NCBI GenBank assembly: GCA_900757235.1
Contig: CAAENB010000022.1
Location: 1-24,358 of the forward strand
Length of the DNA stretch: 24,358 bases
Source of the DNA: an uncultured Collinsella sp.
GTDB taxonomy: Bacteria > Actinomycetota > Coriobacteriia > Coriobacteriales > Coriobacteriaceae
Reading direction: 5' to 3'
Position numbers and translations under genes: made by a program. Of the stretch, positions 1 through 7,471 are shown in pieces. Numbering within the stretch: the first letter of the stretch is position 1; each line of letters opens with the position of its first letter. The notes under the pieces are model-generated. The model was not told the origin of the DNA. It worked only from the letters and a program-made list of their open reading frames with translations, and did no database searches.

Positions 1-420
1 GTGGGCACGATGCTCGAGCTGCCGCGTGCCTGCATGGTCGCTGACGAGATCGCCCATCATGCCGACTTCTTCTGCTTTGGCACCAACGACCTCACCCAGA
101 CGACCTTTGGCTTCTCGCGCGATGACGCCGAGGCCAAGTTCATCCCGCTGTACATGCATAAAAAGATCCTGAAAGACAACCCCTTCGAGACCATCGACGC
201 GGCGGTGCTGGAGCTCGTGCGCTTGGCCGTCGAGAAGGGCCGCGCCACCAATCCCGACATGCACTTTGGCGTGTGCGGCGAACACGGCGGCGACCCCAAG
301 TCCATCAAGGGCCTGTTTAACGTGGCCGACGTGGACTACGTGTCCTGCTCGCCCTATCGCGTGCCCCTCGCGCGCCTGGCTGCCGCTCAGGCCAAGCTCG
401 AGGCCAAGCGTTCCGCCTAA
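1..420 (+). CDS. ppdK: Pyruvate, phosphate dikinase, C-terminal fragment (5' end outside window)
   Basis: C-terminal 139 residues of pyruvate, phosphate dikinase, the cytosolic enzyme that interconverts pyruvate, ATP and Pi with PEP, AMP and PPi. The fragment covers the end of the PEP/pyruvate-binding TIM barrel. It shows GTMLELPRA, the FCFGTNDLTQ segment (about residues 25-33) and GVCGEHGG, whose Cys92 matches the family's catalytic proton-donor cysteine. The family is about 870-900 residues long, so most of the gene lies upstream and the GTG at base 1 is an internal codon, not a start. The stop is TAA, followed by a terminator. Enzyme I of the PTS shares this barrel, but the GTNDLTQTTFGFSRDD and CGEHGGDP contexts fit PPDK better. 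Confidence 0.93.
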   Translation: MGTMLELPRACMVADEIAHHADFFCFGTNDLTQTTFGFSRDDAEAKFIPLYMHKKILKDNPFETIDAAVLELVRLAVEKGRATNPDMHFGVCGEHGGDPKSIKGLFNVADVDYVSCSPYRVPLARLAAAQAKLEAKRSA

Positions 421-458
421 CGTTTTGGGTTTAGACGCCTAGCGTAGCCCCCTTCATG

Positions 459-516
459 CCGCCCGTCTCATTCGTGAGACGGGCGGTTATCATGTGCGGG
501 TTTTGTCTTTTTGTCT
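459..516 (+). terminator. Intrinsic terminator after ppdK
   Basis: A perfect 12-bp stem (459-470 with 475-486) closes on a TTCG tetraloop. Only TTAT follows directly; the T-rich stretch (502-516) is displaced, so the U-tract is weak. Confidence 0.75.
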
Positions 517-532
517 GCGTGAAAAAATGTTC

Positions 533-560
533 TTGCAGCAGAAACCCGCGCGTGTATACT
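533..560 (+). promoter_or_regulatory. Probable promoter of rplS
   Basis: The -10 box TATACT is at 555-560. A weak -35, TTGCAG (533-538), lies 16 bp upstream. It sits between the ppdK terminator and rplS, giving a leader of about 60 nt. Confidence 0.5.
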
Positions 561-581
561 CGAATACGTTTGTTCAACTAC

Positions 582-605
582 GTGCCGGCCAAGGTGGTAC
601 GGCAC
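582..605 (+). promoter_or_regulatory. Hairpin in the rplS leader
   Basis: GTGCCG (582-587) pairs with CGGCAC (600-605) around a 12-nt loop, ending 12 nt before the rplS Shine-Dalgarno. Other bacteria have L19 leader structures used for autoregulation. Whether this belongs to such a family cannot be told from sequence alone. Confidence 0.35.
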
Positions 606-629
606 CTCTAGAAGAGTAAGGAATTGCAC

Positions 630-971
630 ATGGATTACATCCGCGCAATCGAGCGTCAGCAGATCCGCGAGGACATTCCTCAGGTTCGCGTCGCCGACAA
701 CGTCAAGGTTCACTACCGCATTAAGGAAGGCGACCGCGAGCGCATCCAGGTCTTCCAGGGCGACGTCATCCGCATGGCCGGCGCCGGTGCCCGCGAGACC
801 TTCACCGTCCGCAAGATGTCCTTCGGTGTCGGTGTTGAGCGTACCTTCCCGCTTCACAGCCCCAAGATCGCCAAGCTCGAGGTCGTTCGTCATGGTCGCG
901 TCCGTCGCGCCAAGCTGTACTACCTCCGCGACAAGGTGGGCAAGGCTGCTCGCATCCCCGAGAAGCGCTAA
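630..971 (+). CDS. rplS: 50S ribosomal protein L19
   Basis: Large-subunit ribosomal protein L19 of 113 residues, the usual size (about 115). It lies at the 30S-50S interface. Family segments are clear: an N-terminal MDYIRAIERQQIREDIPQ region, then VHYRIKEGDRERIQVFQGDVI, then SFGVGVERTFPLHSPKI, and a basic C-terminus (GRVRRAKLYYLRD). ATG 630 is chosen because AAGGA (618-622) lies 7 nt upstream; the in-frame TTG at 624 is too close to it. The gene has its own promoter and terminator, so it is probably monocistronic. Its neighbour rnhB is the usual partner of rplS in many bacteria. Confidence 0.98.
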   Translation: MDYIRAIERQQIREDIPQVRVADNVKVHYRIKEGDRERIQVFQGDVIRMAGAGARETFTVRKMSFGVGVERTFPLHSPKIAKLEVVRHGRVRRAKLYYLRDKVGKAARIPEKR

Positions 972-1005
972 GAAGATCGCAGCGTCTGTCCACTCGTTTG
1001 GACAC

Positions 1006-1036
1006 AAGGGTCACCTTCGGGTGGCCCTTCTTTTTA
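1006..1036 (+). terminator. Intrinsic terminator after rplS
   Basis: A 10-bp stem (1006-1015 with 1020-1029, one G-U pair) with a TTCG loop, followed by CTTTTTAT. A classic rho-independent terminator. Confidence 0.9.
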
Positions 1037-1064
1037 TCTGATTTGCATGCAAGGAGGGCCTGGT

Positions 1065-1853
1065 ATGGCCAACATGACGAGCTCGGTTTCGGCATCGCAG
1101 GTTGCCGGTGAGCTGGCGAGCGCAACGTTTGAGGAGATCCCCGCCCTCGTGGAGCATTATCGCGAGGATCCGCGCCAGCAGGTGATCAAGGCTTGCGAAC
1201 GCGCCCTCAAACGCCATGCCAAAGAGCTTGCCGAGCGCGAGCGCGTTAATGGCATGTACGAGCTTATGCATGAGCTTGGCGGCGATGGGGTGGTCGTTGG
1301 TGTCGACGAGGTGGGTCGCGGATCGGTGGCCGGTCCTTTGACGGTATGCGCCGTCTGTCTTCCTATGGAGCCGCGCGTCTGGGGTATTAACGATTCCAAA
1401 AAGCTCACGCCAGCGCGCCGCGAGCTGCTTTCGGTGAAGATTGCCGAGGTGGCGACTGCCATCGGTTTTTGCCATATCGCGCCGAAGGATATCGATGAGA
1501 TGGGCATGGCCCGCGCCATCCGCGCTGCCGTCGCGGGCGCCGTGGCCGATACGGGGCTCGAGCCCGACTGCGTCCTCATGGATGGCAACCCCTTGGGCGC
1601 CGTTCCCAACGAGCGCGATGTGGTGAAGGGCGATGCCAAAATCGCCTGCATCGCTGCGGCGTCCATCATGGCCAAGGTCACGCGTGACGAGATGATGGTC
1701 GAGTACGACGCCGAGTATCCCGAGTACCATCTTGCCGAGTCGAAGGGCTATGCGAGCCCCGAGCACATCGAGGCCATTCGCAAACATGGACTTTGTCCGC
1801 TGCACCGCGTGAGCTTTTGCGGAAACTTTCTGCAGACTGAGCGCCTTTTCTAG
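1065..1853 (+). CDS. rnhB: Ribonuclease HII
   Basis: RNase HII, 262 residues, which cuts the RNA strand of RNA-DNA hybrids and removes single ribonucleotides from DNA. The catalytic carboxylates are all visible: D81 and E82 in GVDEVGRG, D173 in LMDG and D208 in KVTRDE. DSKKLTPARR, AAASIMAK and the C-terminal HRVSFC segment also match the family. About 70 residues precede the catalytic core, a helical extension like that of Bacillus RNase HII. ATG 1065 is chosen because AAGGAGG (1051-1057) lies 7 nt upstream; an in-frame ATG at 1047 lies before this site and cannot use it. It follows the rplS terminator with no clear promoter, so read-through is possible. Confidence 0.96.
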   Translation: MANMTSSVSASQVAGELASATFEEIPALVEHYREDPRQQVIKACERALKRHAKELAERERVNGMYELMHELGGDGVVVGVDEVGRGSVAGPLTVCAVCLPMEPRVWGINDSKKLTPARRELLSVKIAEVATAIGFCHIAPKDIDEMGMARAIRAAVAGAVADTGLEPDCVLMDGNPLGAVPNERDVVKGDAKIACIAAASIMAKVTRDEMMVEYDAEYPEYHLAESKGYASPEHIEAIRKHGLCPLHRVSFCGNFLQTERLF

Positions 1854-1902
1854 GTCAATTGTGGAGACAGGGACCTCAGGGGTTTTATAAACCTGCTGGT
1901 AG

Positions 1903-1944
1903 CGGGCCGTATGCAACACCATTGCTGCGTACGGCCCGTTTTTT
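1903..1944 (+). terminator. Intrinsic terminator after rnhB
   Basis: A 13-bp stem with one wobble pair (1903-1915 with 1926-1938), a 10-nt loop and six T. It separates rnhB from the yraN operon. The rest of 1854-2042 holds only a small hairpin (GGTTT 1881-1885 with AAACC 1889-1893), and I see no convincing promoter there. Confidence 0.9.
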
Positions 1945-2042
1945 GACGGCATTTGGTCAGCTTTTGGTTTGCTTCCGGTACTTACCCGCATGAAAGGTGC
2001 CCTCATCATCGGGGCAATGCAGCGTGCGGGAAAGGAGACCCC

Positions 2043-2528
2043 ATGAGTGCCGCAAGCAAAAAGAGCAAGACGCAGCAGCTCAAGGAGCGTTGGGAAAACG
2101 GCGAGCTCGACTGCGGGGCGATGACGCCCGAGTTTATCAAGGGGCTCAGTCCCCGCGAGCTGGGCATGCTGGGCGAGCTGATCACCATCGACTACTTTAA
2201 CGAGCGCGGCTACACCTTGCTGGAGCAGGGTTATCGTTGCACCGAGGGCGAGGCCGATCTGGTGCTGCTCGATGAGCTCGACGATGTCGTGGTGATGGCC
2301 GAGGTCAAGACCAGACGCGTCGCACTGGATTGCAGCACGCGGGTCTTTCCCGAGGAGGCCGTGGACGCCCAAAAGCAACGCCGCTACCGCCGCATCGCAA
2401 GTTGCTATCTCATGGATCATTATCCGCTCAAGGCGATTCGCTTCGATGCCGTGGGTGTCACCATTCGCGGCGGGCATATCGCTGAGATCGAGCATCAGTA
2501 CAACGCGTTCGATTGGCAGGTGTCGTGA
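2043..2528 (+). CDS. YraN family (UPF0102) putative nuclease-fold protein
   Basis: A 161-residue member of the YraN/UPF0102 family, predicted to have a restriction-endonuclease-like fold; its biological role is not established. After a charged N-terminal extension of about 38 residues, unusual in length for the family, come LGMLGELITIDYFNERGY (E44), GEADLVLLDE (E70, D72) and VMAEVKTR (E87, K89). These form the expected E...D...ExK nuclease-type pattern. ATG 2043 follows AAAGGAG (2031-2037) by 5 nt. A longer reading back to 1953 is rejected because it enters the space after the terminator. The stop overlaps the next ATG by one base (TGATG), so it is translationally coupled to comM. The order rnhB-yraN-comM-dprA is widespread. 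Confidence 0.9.
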   Translation: MSAASKKSKTQQLKERWENGELDCGAMTPEFIKGLSPRELGMLGELITIDYFNERGYTLLEQGYRCTEGEADLVLLDELDDVVVMAEVKTRRVALDCSTRVFPEEAVDAQKQRRYRRIASCYLMDHYPLKAIRFDAVGVTIRGGHIAEIEHQYNAFDWQVS

Positions 2529-4051
2529 TGGCGTTCGAGACGTTTGCCGTTCACGCGGCCTGCATCCGTGGCGTCGAGGCGATTCACGTCACGGTCGAGG
2601 TCTCGCTTGCCGGCGGCGTTCCGGGCATTCAGATGCTCGGCATTCCGAGTATGGAGGTGATGGAGTCACGCGGTCGTATTCGCTGCGCGATGCGCTCCGC
2701 CGGGTTCGAAATCCCGCGCTCGGGCATTACGGTCAATCTGGCGCCTGGCGATATTCGCAAGACCGGTAGCGGCTTTGATCTGCCCATCGCCATCGCGGTT
2801 CTGGCGGCCGATGGGCAGATTCCCCGTGACAACCTCGATCGCTGCCTTATCGCCGGCGAGCTCGGCTTGGACGGTACGGTGCTTCCCGTCAAGGGCGAGG
2901 TGGCGTTTCAGCTATTGGCGCGTGATATGGGGCTGTCCTTTATCGCCGGCAGGTCCGATCAGCATGTGCCGCTTGCGGGCGTGGATTGCGGATTTATCGA
3001 TCATTTGTCTCAGCTTGCCCATGGCATGGGCGATGCCGCGCGGCACTACTTGGATTCTGAAGTGCTCGAGGCGACCTTTGAGCCCGAGCTCGACTATGCC
3101 GACGTACTGGGGCAGGAGGTCGCCAAGCGCGGCATGGCGCTTGCGGCGGCAGGAGAACTCGGCTTGCTCATGATCGGGTCCCCGGGATCGGGCAAGACGA
3201 TGCTCGCGCGTCGTATGACCGGCATCCTGCCCGAGCTTTCCGTTGAGGATCAACAGGAGGCGCTGTGCATCCATTCGGTTTTGGGTGAGAACATTGATGG
3301 CTTGTTGGCGGGGCACCGGCCCTTCCGCAGCCCCCATCACAGTATTTCGACCGCAGGTCTTATCGGCGGTGGGCGCCCGGTGCACCCGGGTGAGATCAGC
3401 CTTGCTCATGGCGGCGTGCTCTTTTTGGACGAGCTTGCTGAGTTTCCCACGGGTGTGCTGCAGACGCTGCGTCAGCCCATCGAACGCGGCTACGTCAGGA
3501 TCGTACGCGTCGACGGGGCTTTTACCTTCCCGTCGCGCTTTCAGCTGCTGGCTGCGAGCAATCCCTGCCCCTGCGGCTTTTTGGGCGATCGTGAGGTACC
3601 GTGTCGCTGCTCGGCGGCGATGGTCGAGCGCTATCGGTCTAAACTGCGCGGTCCTTTGGCCGACCGTATCGACATGATGATCGATGTGACCCGTCCCGAC
3701 CCTCAGGTGATTATCGAGGGCGCGGAGGGTATGTCGTCAGCTGAGTTACGTGACTACGTTGTGCGCGGTCGTGCTTTTCGCGCTTGGCGCGAATCCCGTA
3801 TGGACGATGCTGATGCCGAGGCCGAGGATGACGAGACACGGTCCATTGACGGCGTCGTTTCGACCTTTGAGCTCGATGATGCGGCGGAGAAGTGTGTGCT
3901 CGGCCTGTCGAAGCGCACGCATCTCACGGGCCGCGGCATCGTGCGCCTGGTGCGTATCGCGCGTACCATCGCCGACGTCGCCGAGAGCGAGCAAGTGACG
4001 CAGGACCACGTGCTCGAGGCGGCGATGTACCAGGGAAGGAGGGACCAATGA
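2528..4051 (+). CDS. comM: YifB/ComM family Mg-chelatase-like AAA+ ATPase
   Basis: A 507-residue AAA+ protein of the YifB/ComM family, the usual full length. Studied homologues are helicases that promote branch migration during natural transformation. An N-terminal ChlI-like domain (about residues 15-140) precedes the Mg-chelatase-type ATPase core and a C-terminal Mg_chelatase_C domain (about 400-500). Walker A is GSPGSGKT (about 217-224), Walker B is VLFLDELAEF (about 297-306), and ASNPCPCG and DRIDMMIDV follow. Two further cysteines occur in the PCRC segment. ATG 2528 overlaps the yraN stop; the in-frame GTG at 2525 and TTG at 2513 are less likely. Its end overlaps dprA by four bases. The location beside dprA supports a role in handling incoming DNA. 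Confidence 0.93.
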   Translation: MAFETFAVHAACIRGVEAIHVTVEVSLAGGVPGIQMLGIPSMEVMESRGRIRCAMRSAGFEIPRSGITVNLAPGDIRKTGSGFDLPIAIAVLAADGQIPRDNLDRCLIAGELGLDGTVLPVKGEVAFQLLARDMGLSFIAGRSDQHVPLAGVDCGFIDHLSQLAHGMGDAARHYLDSEVLEATFEPELDYADVLGQEVAKRGMALAAAGELGLLMIGSPGSGKTMLARRMTGILPELSVEDQQEALCIHSVLGENIDGLLAGHRPFRSPHHSISTAGLIGGGRPVHPGEISLAHGGVLFLDELAEFPTGVLQTLRQPIERGYVRIVRVDGAFTFPSRFQLLAASNPCPCGFLGDREVPCRCSAAMVERYRSKLRGPLADRIDMMIDVTRPDPQVIIEGAEGMSSAELRDYVVRGRAFRAWRESRMDDADAEAEDDETRSIDGVVSTFELDDAAEKCVLGLSKRTHLTGRGIVRLVRIARTIADVAESEQVTQDHVLEAAMYQGRRDQ

Positions 4052-4983
4052 TGGCCGAGGGGACCTTCGAGCTGCATCCAGGTGACGCGTTGTATCCCGA
4101 GACCGTTTTGGAGCTTTCTGATGTACCCCAGACACTCTATGTGCGCGGCAACCCCGAGGTGCTTTCGACGCCCGCGCTCTCCATCATCGGCGCGCGCAAG
4201 GCCTCTCCGTATGGTCTTGCCGTGGCAGAGCTTGCGGCAAAGGTTGCGGTCGAGGCGGGCGTGACGGTAGTTTCGGGCGGCGCGGTCGGTTGTGACCAGG
4301 CCTCGGGTTGGGCTGCGGTCAATGCCGGCGGCAAACACGTCGTGGTGCTGGGGACGGGCGCCGACGTGGTCTACCCGCGTTCGAGCGCGGGGCTTATTAC
4401 GCGCACGCTCGATACGGGTGGCGCGGTCGTGTCGATCTCTCCGTGGGGCATGGGTCCGCGCAAGTTTGCCTTTCCGCGCCGCAATCGCGTAATCGCGGCC
4501 CTGTCGCAAGCCCTCTTTGTATCCGAGGCGGGTATGCCTTCCGGGACGTTTTCTACAGCCGAGGCTGCTATGGATTTGGGGCGAGAACTTCTTGCCGTGC
4601 CAGGGTCGATCCTATCGCCCGAGTCGCGTGGCACGAATTACCTCATTGCGAACGGTGCCTGCTGCATCATCGACGAGGAATCTATCGAGATGGCTATTTC
4701 ACGCATCTACGGCACCCTGCGCTACTCGCGCCCCGATGCTCCCGGCATTGCCGACCTGGATCAAACACAGCAGACCGTGATGCATGCGCTCATCGCCTCT
4801 CCGCTCAAGGTCGACGACATCGCGGCGCTCGTCTCGCTCGATGCCGTCGGCGTACTCAAACTCCTGGGTTCGCTTGAGCTCGAGGGTCTTATCGAGCGCA
4901 TGATGGATGGAAGGTATGCGCCCTCCAAGTTTGCCCTTCACGCTCAGACACCCTTCGGTCACAATGGAAAACATGTCAATTAG
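4048..4983 (+). CDS. dprA: DNA-processing protein DprA (Smf)
   Basis: A 311-residue DprA, the single-stranded-DNA-binding protein that loads RecA onto incoming DNA in transformation. The Rossmann-like core runs from about residue 46: IIGARKASPYG, VVSGGAVGCDQASGWAAVNAGGKHVVVLGTGADVVYP (74-110), FPRRNRVIAALS (142-153) and the SGTFSTAEAAMDLGRELLAVPGS segment. A winged-helix-like C-terminal domain follows (about 240-290). The N-terminal SAM domain of some homologues is missing. The start is ATG 4048, overlapping the comM TGA as ATGA; AAGGAGG (4036-4042) lies 5 nt upstream. The adjacent ATG 4051, 8 nt from the same site, is equally possible. The frame is open to 3892 but that part only mirrors comM. 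Confidence 0.94.
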   Translation: MMAEGTFELHPGDALYPETVLELSDVPQTLYVRGNPEVLSTPALSIIGARKASPYGLAVAELAAKVAVEAGVTVVSGGAVGCDQASGWAAVNAGGKHVVVLGTGADVVYPRSSAGLITRTLDTGGAVVSISPWGMGPRKFAFPRRNRVIAALSQALFVSEAGMPSGTFSTAEAAMDLGRELLAVPGSILSPESRGTNYLIANGACCIIDEESIEMAISRIYGTLRYSRPDAPGIADLDQTQQTVMHALIASPLKVDDIAALVSLDAVGVLKLLGSLELEGLIERMMDGRYAPSKFALHAQTPFGHNGKHVN

Positions 4984-4997
4984 AAAGGTGTTTGCAG

Positions 4998-6335
4998 ATG
5001 CTGTTTGATCAGGTGACGGTTATCGGTGGCGGTCTGGCGGGTTCGGAGTGCGCGATTCAGCTGGCAGATCGCGGGTTCGCCGTAAGGCTGTGCGAGATGC
5101 GCCCCCAGGTTAGCTCCCCGGCCCACCATACCGATCACCTGGCAGAGCTCGTCTGTTCCAATTCGTTTAAGTCGACCCGTCCGGATTCCGCGGCTGGATT
5201 GCTGAAGGCCGAGCTTGAGCGCATGGGTTCAGTCCTGCTCGATTGCGCCCATCGCGCCGCTGTTCCCGCCGGTGGCGCCTTGGCGGTCGACCGCGTCAAG
5301 TTTTCCGAGTTTGTCGAGGCCGAGGTTGCCGCCCGTCCCAATATCGAGATCATTCACGGCGAGGTCACGCAGATTCCCGAAGGTCACGTGGTCATTGCCG
5401 CCGGCCCCTTGTGCTCGCCGGCGCTGAGCGAAGAGGTCATGAAGCTCGTCGGTGGCGACGCCCTTGCGTTCTTCGATGCCGCGGCGCCGATCGTCGATGC
5501 CTCCACGCTCGATATGGACGTGCTGTTCTCGCAGTCGCGCTACGAGGAGCAGGGGAGCGGCGACTATCTCAACGCTCCGCTCAATAAGGAGGAGTACGAG
5601 GCCTTTATCGAGGCGCTTACCACGGCCGACCGCGTGGTGCTCAAGGACTTTGAGGGCGGCGATCTGTTCCAGGCCTGCCAGCCTGCCGAGGAAGTTGCGC
5701 GCACCGGCAAGGACGCCATTCGCTTTGGCGCCATGAAGCCTGTCGGCCTCACCGATCCGCGAACCGGTCGTCGTCCCTGGGCGGCGATTCAGCTGCGTGC
5801 CGAGAATAAGGAGAAGACCGCCTATAACCTGGTGGGCTTCCAGACCAACTTGACCTTTGGCGAGCAGAAGCGCGTCTTCCATATGGTGCCGGGCCTGGAG
5901 AACGCTGAGTTCTTCCGCTACGGTGTCATGCACCGTAATACCTTTGTCGACGCCCCGCACGTGCTCGATGGCACCTTTGCCGTGCCCGGCACCGGCGTGC
6001 GCCTGGCCGGTCAGATCACCGGCACCGAGGGGTACATGGAAGCCGTGGCGACGGGTCTGCTCGCGGCGCTCAACACCTATGCCGAGGCTATCGGGGCCGC
6101 GGGCGTCGAGCTGCCGCGTGTGGGCGCCCTGGGTGCGCTCGTGGGCTATGCGACCGATCCTGCCACCGTGGGCTATCAGCCTATGCATGTCAACTTTGGC
6201 CTGGTGCCGCCACTCGAGGATGGTAAGCGCCGCAGCAAGCGCGACCGCTACCAGGCCTATGCGGACCGTGCGCTCGAGGCCCTTGATGCCTATCTGGCCA
6301 CTCGCCCCGATTTGTTTGGAGGCGACCGGTCATAG
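4998..6335 (+). CDS. trmFO: Methylenetetrahydrofolate-tRNA-(uracil-5-)-methyltransferase TrmFO
   Basis: A 445-residue FAD- and folate-dependent enzyme that makes 5-methyluridine at position 54 of tRNA, using methylenetetrahydrofolate as carbon donor. The FAD-binding GGGLAGSE is at about residues 10-17. The family hallmarks CEMRP, HHTDHLAELVCSNSFKS and the FGAMKPVGLTDPRTGRRPWAAIQLR segment are intact. Cys53 (VCSNS) and Cys227 (QACQPAEE) match the two catalytic cysteines known from Bacillus. ATG 4998 is chosen over TTG 4992 because AAAGG (4984-4988) is 9 nt upstream of it. It begins 14 bases after dprA, where Bacillus has topA. It overlaps the likely xerC start. Confidence 0.97.
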   Translation: MLFDQVTVIGGGLAGSECAIQLADRGFAVRLCEMRPQVSSPAHHTDHLAELVCSNSFKSTRPDSAAGLLKAELERMGSVLLDCAHRAAVPAGGALAVDRVKFSEFVEAEVAARPNIEIIHGEVTQIPEGHVVIAAGPLCSPALSEEVMKLVGGDALAFFDAAAPIVDASTLDMDVLFSQSRYEEQGSGDYLNAPLNKEEYEAFIEALTTADRVVLKDFEGGDLFQACQPAEEVARTGKDAIRFGAMKPVGLTDPRTGRRPWAAIQLRAENKEKTAYNLVGFQTNLTFGEQKRVFHMVPGLENAEFFRYGVMHRNTFVDAPHVLDGTFAVPGTGVRLAGQITGTEGYMEAVATGLLAALNTYAEAIGAAGVELPRVGALGALVGYATDPATVGYQPMHVNFGLVPPLEDGKRRSKRDRYQAYADRALEALDAYLATRPDLFGGDRS

Positions 6336-7252
6336 CCTTTGACCTGTACGACACCGTCGACTCGTTTATTGCCTATATCTCACGCGTCGAGGGACTTTCT
6401 CCCAACACGGTGACGGCCTATGGCTCGAGGCTGGAGCGTTTTGCTGCCTGGTGCGAGCGTGAGGATATAGATGCTTTCGCTGCCGACGTGCGCACCATTC
6501 GTCGCTATCTTGCCGAACTTTCGCGTGAGCAGGTGGCTCCCCGAACGCTTGCGGCACACCTGTCTGCCATTCGCTCGCTCTATCGGTGGATGGCTGCCGA
6601 GGGGGTCGTGGAGGGCGATGTGGTCTCGGCAATTTCCTCGCCCAAGCTCCCGCGCGATCTACCCGGTGTGCTGACGACCCAACAGGTGGAGGCGCTGCTC
6701 AAGACGCCTGATACCTCAACACCCGCGGGACTGCGCGATGCGGCGATGCTCGAGCTGCTCTATGCCTCGGGCGCCCGTATCTCTGAGCTCGCAGCACTCA
6801 ATGTGGAGTCCATTGTGTGGTCCGAACGCACGCTGCGCCTGTGGGGCAAGGGGAGCAAAGAACGTATCGTCCCTCTGTATCGTCGCGCGCTCGAGGCGAC
6901 GCGTCTCTATATTGAGGAGGGGCGGCCGGAGTTGCTCGCTCAGGCAAAGCGCCGTGACCCCACTACCGGGCCGCATCCGCTGCTTATATCGGCGCGCGGT
7001 AATCGCATGAGTGCCGCCATGCTCAGGCGGCGGTTCCATACTCTGGCGACACTCGCCGGCATTCCGGCCGACATCGCCCCGCATGCGATGCGCCATACCT
7101 TTGCGACCGACTTGCTCGAGGGCGGTGCGGACCTGCGCTCGGTTCAAGAGCTGCTGGGTCATGCGAGCCTGTCCACGACGCAGATCTACACGCACCTCAC
7201 GCCCGATCGGCTCAAACGTGCCGTGGCTCAAGCCCATCCCCGAGGCGAATAG
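6332..7252 (+). CDS. xerC: Tyrosine recombinase XerC (probable ATA start; GTG at 6410 is the conventional alternative)
   Basis: Site-specific tyrosine recombinase that resolves chromosome dimers with its XerD partner at dif. Read from 6332 it has 306 residues, normal for Xer proteins. The N-terminal core-binding domain starts DLYDTVDSFIAYISRVEGLSPNT. The catalytic set is complete: R149 (GARISEL), K173 (WGKGSKER), H251 and R254 (HAMRHTF), H277 (LLGHASL), Y286 (QIYTHL). No ATG, GTG or TTG exists in frame between the upstream stop (6284) and GTG 6410, and starting at 6410 would remove the first conserved helix. ATA 6332 has GGAGG (6318-6322) 9 nt upstream and overlaps the trmFO stop. CTG 6344 is another option. 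It is named XerC rather than XerD because Bacillus codV (xerC) follows gid (trmFO). Confidence 0.9.
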   Translation: MAFDLYDTVDSFIAYISRVEGLSPNTVTAYGSRLERFAAWCEREDIDAFAADVRTIRRYLAELSREQVAPRTLAAHLSAIRSLYRWMAAEGVVEGDVVSAISSPKLPRDLPGVLTTQQVEALLKTPDTSTPAGLRDAAMLELLYASGARISELAALNVESIVWSERTLRLWGKGSKERIVPLYRRALEATRLYIEEGRPELLAQAKRRDPTTGPHPLLISARGNRMSAAMLRRRFHTLATLAGIPADIAPHAMRHTFATDLLEGGADLRSVQELLGHASLSTTQIYTHLTPDRLKRAVAQAHPRGE

Positions 7253-7301
7253 TGGCTGGGACGTCCCGCGCCGCACTCAGGTGTGTGGTTTTGATTGCGG
7301 G

Positions 7302-7330
7302 TTGGCACGAAGATGCATTCCTGCTATCAT
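7302..7330 (+). promoter_or_regulatory. Strong promoter of rpsB-tsf
   Basis: TTGGCA (7302-7307) and TATCAT (7325-7330) are each one base from consensus and are 17 bp apart. Transcription would start near 7337, leaving a leader of about 135 nt. Confidence 0.75.
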
Positions 7331-7337
7331 TCATCGG

Positions 7338-7468
7338 GTTGCTTCACGGCAACATGTTTTTATCACGCACGCGCGGCTACTTCATACCGTGGTGCCCGGG
7401 CTTTGGTAGCACATGTCCGGGTTGGTTTTGGAGGATGACCCCGCGCGGAGGCAAACCACAGGAGGTTT
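7338..7468 (+). promoter_or_regulatory. Structured 5' leader of rpsB
   Basis: Three hairpins can be drawn: GTTGC/GCAAC (7338-7342 with 7349-7353), an 8-bp stem with G-U pairs (7394-7401 with 7415-7422), and AAACC/GGTTT (7453-7457 with 7464-7468). The last one encloses the Shine-Dalgarno AGGAGGT in its loop and 3' arm. The short reading frame at 7252-7470 has no Shine-Dalgarno and an unconvincing product, so I treat the region as untranslated. Feedback by S2 is plausible from known rpsB leaders in other bacteria, but it is inference here. Confidence 0.45.
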
Positions 7469-7471
7469 AAC

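Noticed and set aside
1011..2495. A 494-codon minus-strand frame opposite rnhB and yraN
   Set aside because: It crosses two real genes and a terminator on the opposite strand and shows no protein family features.
7252..7470. A 72-codon frame between xerC and rpsB
   Set aside because: It overlaps the rpsB promoter and structured leader, lacks a Shine-Dalgarno and has an unconvincing Trp/Cys/Gly-rich product.
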